Positions 57,789 through 64,000 of a DNA stretch of 64,000 bases are shown here, piece by piece. The position numbers and the translations under genes were made by a program. Location: contig NZ_CP014141.1 of the NCBI RefSeq assembly GCF_001535545.1, positions 992,001 through 1,056,000 of the forward strand, written 5' to 3'. The notes under the pieces were generated by a model, which ran no database searches, was not told where the DNA came from, and saw only the letters and a program-made list of their open reading frames with translations. The stretch's first letter is position 1. Every line of letters begins with the position of its first letter. Source of the DNA: Thermus parvatiensis (lineage in GTDB: Bacteria; Deinococcota; Deinococci; Deinococcales; Thermaceae).

Positions 57789-58766
57789 ATGGCCGGGATC
57801 CGCGTGGAAAAGGTCAGCAAGCGCTTCGGCAAGGTGGAGGCCTTGAAGGGGGTGGACCTCGAGGTCCGGGACCAGGAGTTCCTCGTCCTCCTCGGGCCCT
57901 CGGGGTGCGGGAAGACCACCCTCCTCCGCATCGTGGCGGGCCTCGAGGCCCCCACCTCCGGGGAGGTCTACATCGGGGAGCGCCGCGTCACCCACCTGCC
58001 CCCGAGGCTTAGGGGGATCGCCATGGTCTTCCAGAACTACGCCATCTTCCCCCACCTCACCGTTTACGAGAACGTGGCCTTCGGCCTGCGGATGAAGCGG
58101 CGCCCCGAGGAGGAGATCCGGAGGAAGGTGGGCGAGGTGGCGGCCCTCCTCCACATTGAGGAGCTTCTGGACCGGTACCCCGCCCAGCTTTCCGGCGGGC
58201 AGCGCCAACGGGTGGCGGTGGCGCGGGCTTTGGCGGTGGAGCCGGAGGTCCTCCTCATGGACGAGCCCCTCTCCAACCTGGACGCCCTCCTGCGCCTGGA
58301 GATGCGGGCCGAGCTCAAGCGCCTTCTCAAGGAGACCCGGACCACCACCCTCTACGTGACCCACGACCAGGTGGAGGCCATGAGCCTGGCCGACCGCATC
58401 GCCGTGATGCGCCAGGGGGAGATCGTCCAGCTCGGCACGCCCACGGAGATCTACCACGCCCCGGCGGACACCTTCGTGGGCGGGTTCATCGGCAACCCCC
58501 CCATGAACTTCCTCCGGGCCAGGGCCGAGGGGGGGCGGGTGGTCCTCGAGGGCTTCAGCGTGCCCAGCCCCCAGGAAGGGGAGGTCCTCGTGGGCGTCCG
58601 GCCCGAGGACCTCCGCGTGGCCAAGGAGAAGACGGAGGGGGCTTTCCGCGCCCGCGTCCTGGTGGTGGAGCCTCTTCAACCCGAAGACGGGGAAAGCCCT
58701 TGCCTGAGGGCGGATTCCCCTCCGTCCCCCCTACCTTCGCGAAAGGTACATTTCGCGCATGTATAA
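57789..58766 (+). CDS. MalK/UgpC-type ABC ATPase with deleted C-terminal tail
   Basis: Walker A GPSGCGKTTLL, Q loop VFQNYAIFPHLTVYENVAFG, signature LSGGQRQRVAVARAL, Walker B VLLMDEPLSNLDALLR and VTHDQVEA are intact. The OB-fold regulatory domain stops at VVEPL (about 58675). The DNA that follows encodes LFNPKTGKALA and TGA (58705-58707) in another frame, the expected natural end of such a protein. So an internal piece of perhaps 40-50 codons is missing and the present frame runs on to 58766 with unrelated residues. Confidence 0.8.
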   Translation: MAGIRVEKVSKRFGKVEALKGVDLEVRDQEFLVLLGPSGCGKTTLLRIVAGLEAPTSGEVYIGERRVTHLPPRLRGIAMVFQNYAIFPHLTVYENVAFGLRMKRRPEEEIRRKVGEVAALLHIEELLDRYPAQLSGGQRQRVAVARALAVEPEVLLMDEPLSNLDALLRLEMRAELKRLLKETRTTTLYVTHDQVEAMSLADRIAVMRQGEIVQLGTPTEIYHAPADTFVGGFIGNPPMNFLRARAEGGRVVLEGFSVPSPQEGEVLVGVRPEDLRVAKEKTEGAFRARVLVVEPLQPEDGESPCLRADSPPSPLPSRKVHFAHV

Positions 58767-58767
58767 T
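58738..58767 (+). promoter_or_regulatory. Promoter of the tyrosine recombinase with dyad operator
   Basis: -10 TATAAT (58762-58767), 6 nt, ATG 58774: leaderless. The perfect dyad CGCGAAA-N6-TTTCGCG (58738-58757) covers the -35 position, where no good -35 hexamer exists, so a DNA-binding regulator is likely. Confidence 0.65.
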
Positions 58768-58773
58768 GCCCCC

Positions 58774-59700
58774 ATGCCGGAAGGCGCCACCATCCCCTTT
58801 ATTTGGAAAACCATCGGCCTTAGAAGGCCCGATAAGGCCCTCGCGCCCCTCGCCCCTTACGCCGAATACCTCCTTCTGGAGCGGGGGTACTCGCCCCGAG
58901 GGGTGCGCCGCTACCTCCAGGACCTCGCCTTCTGGTTCCGCTTCCTCGAGGCCGAATCCCTCCCCCCGGGCCCCGAGGCGGTGCGGGCCCTCCTCCTCAG
59001 GGAGCGCTGGGCCCCCCGCAGGGTCCAGGGGTTTTTGGCCGCTCTAAGGAGCTACTACCGCTACCTCAAGGAGGTGAAGGGCGAGGCCAAGGAGGACCCC
59101 ACCGAGGGGATCGGCCGGCCCAAGGCGGGAAGGAGGCTCCCCTTTTACCCGAACCCCGAGGAGCTGCGGCGCTTTCTCAAGGCCCTGGAAGAAGAAAAGG
59201 AGGCCCGGCTCCTCACCGCCTTGGCCCGCTTCCTCTACGGCACCGGGCTCAGGATCTCCGAGGCCCTGGCCCTTCAGGGAAAAAACCTGGTTCTGGAGGG
59301 CAACCACCCCGTGGCGGTTCGGGTAGTAGGCAAAGGCAACAAGGAAAGGCTCGTGCCCCTTTCTAAAACCGCCCAGGCGGTGCTTTTGGAGCTGGGGTCG
59401 CCCCGCGGAAATGTGAACATATTCACTTTTGAGGGGGGAAAACGCAAAGGCCGCACCCCCTCGGCCCGCTGGGTGGAGGCCAAGTTCCGGGAGGCCGCCC
59501 TAAGGGCGGGCCTGGACCCCAGGCGCTTCACCCCCCACAAGCTCCGCCACGCCTACGCCACGCTCCTCGTGGAAGCGGGCGTGGAGCTGGACGCCGTGAA
59601 GGACCTCCTGGGCCACGAGTCCATCGCCACCACCCAGATCTACCTCCACGCCTCCAGGGAGCGCCTCAAAGAGGCGGCCTCGAGGCTCCCCGAACTCTGA
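58774..59700 (+). CDS. XerC/XerD-family tyrosine recombinase
   Basis: 308 aa from ATG 58774. The N-terminal SAM-like domain starts LAPYAEYLLLERGYSPRGVR. Catalytic residues: Arg in LYGTGLRISEALAL, Lys in VVGKGNKERLVPL, HxxR in TPHKLRHAYATLLVEAG, His in DLLGHESIATTQIYLHA with nucleophile Tyr. Probably the chromosome-dimer resolvase, since it is a single full-length gene with no adjacent mobile-element genes or att repeats visible. Longer frames from 58759 run through the -10. Confidence 0.9.
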   Translation: MPEGATIPFIWKTIGLRRPDKALAPLAPYAEYLLLERGYSPRGVRRYLQDLAFWFRFLEAESLPPGPEAVRALLLRERWAPRRVQGFLAALRSYYRYLKEVKGEAKEDPTEGIGRPKAGRRLPFYPNPEELRRFLKALEEEKEARLLTALARFLYGTGLRISEALALQGKNLVLEGNHPVAVRVVGKGNKERLVPLSKTAQAVLLELGSPRGNVNIFTFEGGKRKGRTPSARWVEAKFREAALRAGLDPRRFTPHKLRHAYATLLVEAGVELDAVKDLLGHESIATTQIYLHASRERLKEAASRLPEL

Positions 59701-59753
59701 AAAACACCGCTCCACGCTGGCCCAAACCGGCGCCGGGGCCCGGCAGGGTGGTG

Positions 59754-59767
59754 GGGACACTTGTCCC
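59754..59767. promoter_or_regulatory. GGGACA-CT-TGTCCC dyad over the paaR -35
   Basis: Perfect 6-bp inverted arms overlapping TTGTCC, the proposed -35. It differs from the PaaR operator downstream, so a second regulator may act here. Confidence 0.5.
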
Positions 59768-59789
59768 TTCGCCCGGGTTGTGCTAACCT
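59761..59789 (+). promoter_or_regulatory. Promoter of the paaR-paa operon
   Basis: TTGTCC (59761-59766), 17-nt spacer, TAACCT (59784-59789). Confidence 0.65.
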
Positions 59790-59791
59790 AA

Positions 59792-59805
59792 CAAACGATC
59801 GTTAG
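59792..59805 (+). promoter_or_regulatory. PaaR operator
   Basis: CAAACGATCGTTAG fits the consensus I remember for T. thermophilus PaaR (CNAACGNNCGTTNG) at every fixed position. It lies between the -10 and the paaR ATG, covering the start of transcription, so it should give autorepression relieved by phenylacetyl-CoA. Confidence 0.8.
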
Positions 59806-59807
59806 CC

Positions 59808-60392
59808 ATGGACCGCCGGAGCCAGATCCTCACCATCGCCGGGCACCTCTTCAGCCAGAGGGGTTACCACGCCACCAGCATGCGGGAGCTCGCCCGCCAC
59901 CTGAACCTCCAAGGGGGAAGCCTCTACGCCCACATCCAGTCCAAGGAGGAGCTCCTCCTGGAGGTGGTGCGCCAGGCGGCGGAGCGGTTCCAGAAGGTCT
60001 TGGAGGAGCTCCCTTCGGGAGACCCCGTGACCCGGATGAAGGCCCTGGTCAAGGGGCACCTTCGGGTCATCGCCGAGGAGCTTCCCCGGGCCACGGTCTT
60101 CTTCCACGAGTGGAAGCACCTCTCCCCTCCCCTCCTCGAGGAGGCCAAGGCCCTGAGGCGCCGCTACGAGGAGGGGGTGCAAGAGGTGATCCGGGAGGGG
60201 GTGGAAAAGGGCGTGTTCCAGGTGGAAAACCCCCGCCTCGCCACCCTCTTTGTGCTTTCCGCCCTCAACTGGACCTACCAGTGGTACCGGCCCGACGGCC
60301 CCCTTTCTCTGGAAGAACTTTCGGAACAGTACGCCAAGCTGGTCCTAAGGGCCCTTGGCGTGCGGGAAGGAGGCGAGGATGGTGAAGCTTAG
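59808..60392 (+). CDS. paaR: TetR-family regulator PaaR of phenylacetate degradation
   Basis: 194 aa. N-terminal helix-turn-helix [20 protein letters not shown] and [21 protein letters not shown]-terminal ligand domain. It heads the paa genes, overlaps paaA by 14 nt, and has a consensus PaaR site before its own start. These point to PaaR, the phenylacetyl-CoA-responsive repressor. The name rests on context and operator more than on sequence. Confidence 0.85.
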   Translation: MDRRSQILTIAGHLFSQRGYHATSMRELARHLNLQGGSLYAHIQSKEELLLEVVRQAAERFQKVLEELPSGDPVTRMKALVKGHLRVIAEELPRATVFFHEWKHLSPPLLEEAKALRRRYEEGVQEVIREGVEKGVFQVENPRLATLFVLSALNWTYQWYRPDGPLSLEELSEQYAKLVLRALGVREGGEDGEA

Positions 60393-61350
60393 GATCGGCT
60401 ACCCCGAGGACCCCGACTACCAGGAAAGGCTTGCGGAGTTTGAGGAAAGGATCGCCCGGGGGGAGAAGATCGAGCCCGGGGACTGGATGCCGGCCGAGTA
60501 CCGGAGGCAGCTTATCCGCATGATCTCCCAGCACGCCCACAGCGAGTGGGTGGGCATGCTCCCCGAGGGGGCCTGGATCACCCGGGCGCCCTCCCTGAGG
60601 CGGAAGCTTATCCTCCTCGCCAAGGTCCAGGACGAGGCCGGGCACGGCCAGTACCTCTACCACGCCGCCGAGACCCTTGGCATCACCCGGGAGGAGATGG
60701 TGGAGGCCCTCCTTTCGGGGAAGGCCAAGTACTCCAACATCTTCAACTACCCCACCCTCACCTGGGCGGACGTGGGCATCATCGGCTGGCTGGTGGACGG
60801 GATGGCCATCAAGAACCAGACCATGCTGGCCCAGTGCTCCTACGGGCCCTATTCCCGGGCCATGGTGCGCATCTGCGCCGAGGAGACCTTCCACCACAAG
60901 CAGGGGAAGGAAGCGGTCCTCCTCTACGCCCGGGGTTCCAAAAAGCAGCGCCAGATGGTCCAGGATGCCCTGAACCGCTGGTGGTGGCCCACCTTGATGA
61001 TGGCCGGGCCCCACGACACCGACTCCCCCCATACCCCCCTCCTTCTGCGGTGGGGCATCAAGACCAAGACCAACGACCAGGTGCGCCAGGAGTTCCTGAA
61101 CGAACACGTCCCCGAACTCTTGGACGCTGGGCTCACCATCCCCGACCCCGACCTCCGCTACGACGAGAAGACGGGCAACTGGATCCACGGGCCGATCCCC
61201 TGGGACGACTTCTGGAAGGTGATCAACGGGGAAGGCCCCATGAACCGGCACCGGCTCATGGCCCGGAGGCGAGCCCACGAGGAGGGGCGCTGGGTGCGGG
61301 AGGCCATGGAGGCGTACGCCAGGAGGAAGCTCGCCCAGGCGGCGGACTAA
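60379..61350 (+). CDS. paaA: Phenylacetyl-CoA epoxidase subunit PaaA
   Basis: 323 aa from ATG 60379; an in-frame codon at 60355 is less likely. Catalytic diiron subunit: [40 protein letters not shown] and [20 protein letters not shown] supply the Glu and His ligands (E-x2-H pairs). The oxygenase forms the ring-1,2-epoxide of phenylacetyl-CoA. paaB follows 9 nt on. Confidence 0.95.
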   Translation: MVKLRIGYPEDPDYQERLAEFEERIARGEKIEPGDWMPAEYRRQLIRMISQHAHSEWVGMLPEGAWITRAPSLRRKLILLAKVQDEAGHGQYLYHAAETLGITREEMVEALLSGKAKYSNIFNYPTLTWADVGIIGWLVDGMAIKNQTMLAQCSYGPYSRAMVRICAEETFHHKQGKEAVLLYARGSKKQRQMVQDALNRWWWPTLMMAGPHDTDSPHTPLLLRWGIKTKTNDQVRQEFLNEHVPELLDAGLTIPDPDLRYDEKTGNWIHGPIPWDDFWKVINGEGPMNRHRLMARRRAHEEGRWVREAMEAYARRKLAQAAD

Positions 61351-61359
61351 GGAGGCGGC

Positions 61360-61875
61360 ATGTGGGGAACCGAGTGGCCTAGGTACGAGGTCATCAAGCA
61401 GGACACGGAAAAAAGCGTGCCCCAGATGGTGGGCTCGGTCCACGCCACCGATCCCGAGCACGCCCTCCTTGTAGCCCGGCATGTCTTCGTGCGCAGGCCC
61501 TCCGCCTACGCCCTCTTCGTGGCCCCCGCCGAGGCCTTCTTCCACGTGAGCCAGGAAGGGTTTAAGGACCTCAAGGCGGAGGAGGAGGGCCAGGAAGAGC
61601 CCTACTGGGTCTTCGCCAAAAGAAGCCATCGCCGGAGCATGGTTTACGGGGACCTGGTGGGCCGCTTCCTCGCCAAGGGGCCCCAAGGGGCGGTCCTCGA
61701 GGCCCTCCTCCAGACCCCGGGGGTCGCCTTTTGGGCGGTTCCCGAAAGGGTGGTCGTGGGGACCGAGCCCAAGGAGGAGGTGATCGAGAGCTGGTTCGCC
61801 CCGGCTAAGGACAAGACCTACCGCCTGCAAAGCTACTACGGCCTCATCACCGCCAAGGAGGAGCGCCATGCTTGA
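61360..61875 (+). CDS. paaB: Phenylacetyl-CoA epoxidase subunit PaaB
   Basis: 171 aa. [20 protein letters not shown] and [20 protein letters not shown] are the PaaB core; the C-terminal part is longer than the ~95-residue enterobacterial protein and resembles the extended PaaB of Thermus/Deinococcus-type clusters. It is a structural subunit of the epoxidase complex. Overlaps paaC by 8 nt. Confidence 0.9.
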   Translation: MWGTEWPRYEVIKQDTEKSVPQMVGSVHATDPEHALLVARHVFVRRPSAYALFVAPAEAFFHVSQEGFKDLKAEEEGQEEPYWVFAKRSHRRSMVYGDLVGRFLAKGPQGAVLEALLQTPGVAFWAVPERVVVGTEPKEEVIESWFAPAKDKTYRLQSYYGLITAKEERHA

Positions 61876-62613
61876 GAAGCTCCTGGTGGAGAAGCTCACC
61901 GCCTTAGCCGACGACGAGGTGGTCCTCGCCCAGCGCCTTTCCGAGTGGGTGGCCCACGCCCCCATCCTCGAGGAGGACATCGCCGTTGCCAACCTGGCCC
62001 AGGACGAGCTGGGCCACGCCAAGCTCTACCTTAAGCTGAGGCGGGAGCTGGACGGTTCCGACCCCGACGCGCTCGTCTTCTTCCGCGACCCCCTGGAGTA
62101 TCAAAACGCCGTCTTGGTGGAGCTCCCCAAGGGGGACTGGGCCTTCACCATGGTCCGGCAGTACCTCTTTGACCTCTACGAGAACCTCTGGCTGGAGGAG
62201 GCGCGAAGGAGCGCCTACCCCCCCTTGCGGAGGCGGCGGAAAGGATCCTCAAGGAGGAGCGCTTCCACCTGAAGCACTCCGCCCTCTGGGTGGAGCGCCT
62301 GGGCCTGGGCACGGAGGAGAGCCACGCCCGGGCCCAGAAGGCCCTGGAGATGCTCTTCCCCTACGCCAAGCAGCTTTTCGTGCCCTTGCCGGGGGAGGAG
62401 GAGCTTTGGGCGGCGGGGTACGTGCCGGACCTAAAGGCCCTGGAGGCACCCTACCTGGAGGAGGCCACCCGCCACCTGGAGCGCTCGGGGCTTAAGGTGC
62501 CGGAAGGGGGGTACGTGCCCAAAAGCCGCAAGGAGCACACGGAGTACCTATGGTCCCTGCTTGCCGAGATGCAGTCCGTGGCCCGGTGGGACCGGGAGGC
62601 GAAAGTGTGGTAG
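61868..62613 (+). CDS. paaC: Phenylacetyl-CoA epoxidase subunit PaaC (one frame break)
   Basis: Ferritin-like structural partner of Paa[41 protein letters not shown] and the repaired [14 protein letters not shown]. The break is the C run 62218-62224, one C short; repaired length about 248 aa. Overlaps paaD by 7 nt. Confidence 0.9.
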
Positions 62614-63062
62614 CGCGGTACTGGGAGGCCCTAAAGGGGGTGAAGGACCCGGAGATCCCCGTCCTCAACATCGTGGAGATGGGGATGGTCCTGGGGGTGG
62701 AGGCCGAGGGGAAAAGGGTCAAGGTGCGCTTCCGCCCCACCTTCTCGGGCTGCCCCGCCCTAAGGCTCATTCGGGAGGAGATCGTAAAGGCCCTGAAGGA
62801 AGCCGGGGCCGAGGAGGTGGAGGTGGAGGAGGCCCGCACCCCCTGGTCCACCGAGGCCATGACGGAGGAGGCCAGGGAGAAGCTTCTTCGCTACGGCATC
62901 GCCCCGCCCCTCCCTCTCCCCATGGCCGGGGAAGACCCTCCCTGCCCCCGGTGCGGAAGCCGGGAGGTGGCCTTGAAGAACGCCTTCGGGGCCACCCTTT
63001 GCAAGATGCTTTACCAGTGCCAGACTTGCGGCGAGGTCTTTGAGGCCTTCAAGACCGTCTAG
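62607..63062 (+). CDS. paaD: PaaD, Fe-S maturation protein for the epoxidase
   Basis: 151 aa from GTG 62607. N-terminal MIP18/DUF59 domain: GVKDPEIPVLNIVEMGMVLG and RPTFSGCPALRLIREEIVKA with the conserved Cys. C-terminal zinc ribbon: CPRCGSREVALKN and CQTCGEVFEAFK. Needed to mature the PaaE reductase or the complex. Unbroken frame. Confidence 0.92.
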   Translation: MVARYWEALKGVKDPEIPVLNIVEMGMVLGVEAEGKRVKVRFRPTFSGCPALRLIREEIVKALKEAGAEEVEVEEARTPWSTEAMTEEAREKLLRYGIAPPLPLPMAGEDPPCPRCGSREVALKNAFGATLCKMLYQCQTCGEVFEAFKTV

Positions 63063-63076
63063 GGAAAGGACGCGCG

Positions 63077-64000
63077 ATGAAGCTCCAAAGCTACCTCATG
63101 GGCGAGTGGCGGGAAGGCCGGGGCGAGGGCGTTCCGGTGCGGGACGCGAGCACGGGGGAGGTCCTCGCCCGGGTGACGGCGGAAGGCCTCCCCGTGAAGG
63201 AGGCCGTGGCCTGGGGCCGGGAGGTGGGCGGGAAGGCCCTTCTGGCCCTGGGCTTCCAGGAACGGGGAAGAAGGCTTAGGGCCCTGGCCCAGCACCTTTC
63301 CGAAAGGAAGGAGGCGCTCTACCGCCTCTACGCCACCACGGGGGGGACGAGGCGGGACGCCTGGTACGACGTGGACGGGGGATCGGGGTCCTCTACACCT
63401 ATAGCTCCCTCGCCCGCCACCTCCCCGAAGGCAACCTCCTCCCCGAGGACGACTTCCTTCCCCTCTCCAAGGACCTCTCCTTCCAGGGGAGGCATGTCCT
63501 CGCCCCCAAGGGGGGGATCACCGTCCAGATCAACGCCTTTAACTTCCCCGTCTGGGGCTTTTGGAAAAGTTCGCCCCCGCCTTCCTCGCAGGGGTGCCCA
63601 CCCTGGCGAAGCCCGCCACCCCCACGGCCCACGTGGCCGAGGCCTTGGTGCGGATGATGCTGGAGTCGGGCCTTCTCCCCGAAGGAAGCCTCCAGCTCCT
63701 CGTGGGGGGCGTGGGAGACCTTTTTGACGCCCTGGACCACCGGGACAGCGTGTACTTTACGGGCTCCAAGGCCACGGCGGACCGCTTGAGGCGCCACCCC
63801 GCCTTCCTGGAAGGGGGCGCCCTCTTCAACGGGGAGACGGACTCCTTAAACGCCGCCCTCCTGGGCCTCGAGGCGGGGGAGGAGGAGCTGGAAAGGCTCG
63901 CCCAGGAGATCGCCCAGGAGCTCACCATCAAAACCGGGCAGCGGTGCACCGCCATCCGCCGGGTCTTTGCCCCCGAAGACCGCCTTTTGCCCCTTCTGGA
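63077..64000 (+). CDS. paaZ: PaaZ/PaaN aldehyde dehydrogenase (partial, two frame breaks)
   Basis: Begins MKLQSYLMGEWREGRGEGVP, then the ALDH segments SKDLSFQGRHVLAPKGGITV and INAFNFPVWGLLEKFAPAFL, DSVYFTGSKATADRL and IKTGQRCTAIRRVF with the catalytic Cys. Breaks at 63377-63381 and 63554-63557, each one G short. The gene runs off the window, so whether it has the C-terminal hydratase domain (oxepin-CoA hydrolysis) cannot be seen. The start lies 14 nt after paaD. Confidence 0.88.

Noticed and set aside
58774..59700. Tyrosine recombinase as the integrase of a genomic island
   Set aside because: No tRNA target, att repeats, phage or plasmid genes nearby; flanks are a sugar transporter and metabolic genes, and length and motifs suit XerC/D.

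Overview
The window is very GC-rich bacterial chromosome from Thermus, almost certainly T. thermophilus or a very close strain. The basis is gene content (Gfh1, split methylmalonyl-CoA mutase, mannosylglycerate hydrolase, CzrB-type exporter, PaaR-headed phenylacetate cluster), strong G/C third-position bias, and proteins that read as T. thermophilus proteins I recognise from memory. No database was searched.

Layout. 1-6.1 kb: yigZ-aroE on the minus strand, then a plus-strand membrane/RNA operon (nfeD, floA, a proline-rich membrane protein, phoH, ybeY, dgkA). 6.1-11.7 kb: gfh1, lysS, czrB, split methylmalonyl-CoA mutase and a thioesterase. 11.7-15.4 kb: translation and secretion block ffh, rpsP, khpA, rimM, trmD, rplS. 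15.4-18 kb: NarL-type regulator, serine dehydratase alpha, rhodanese, tRNA-Val(CAC). 18-19.9 kb: envelope genes and a scar joining a TetR N-terminus to an ABC-2 permease C-terminus. 20-27.4 kb: a seven-gene minus-strand operon (OmpR-type regulator, histidine kinase, two TolC proteins, MacA-like adaptor, ABC ATPase, MacB-like permease). 27.5-33.3 kb: damaged PepSY-like gene, AddB/AddA-like helicase-nuclease pair, ppk remnant. 33.3-42.6 kb: aldehyde dehydrogenase, lipocalin-fold lipoprotein, PfkB kinase and a cyclic-di-GMP cluster (truncated HD-GYP, large PAS/GAF/HD-GYP, GGDEF). 42.7-49.8 kb: MarR, MFS exporter, fused PxpB-PxpC, thiolase, YyaL. 49.8-55.2 kb: nadC-nadA-nadB, bacterioferritin, HxlR regulator, archaeal-type FBPase. 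55.2-64 kb: mannosylglycerate hydrolase with a fused and truncated sugar ABC transporter, a tyrosine recombinase, and paaR-paaABCD-paaZ (paaZ cut by the window end).

Two features dominate the reading. First, about 28 single-base frame breaks lie in or beside G/C runs in genes that otherwise look intact, including trmD, nadC and aroE; 26 are missing bases and 2 are extra bases. I read them as sequencing error and annotate each gene as one CDS with the break noted. Second, five junctions join pieces of unrelated or adjacent genes and cannot be explained by single-base error: TetR/ABC-2, ppk/unknown, receiver-less HD-GYP, permease-permease fusion, and a MalK-type ATPase tail. They are either real deletions or mis-assemblies.

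Regulation visible in the DNA: at least 17 genes have a -10-like hexamer ending 6-7 nt before the start codon, the geometry of leaderless mRNA. Thiolase and paaR carry operators that fit the PfmR and PaaR consensus sequences as I remember them. The mannosylglycerate hydrolase leader contains two competing hairpins with identical arms.
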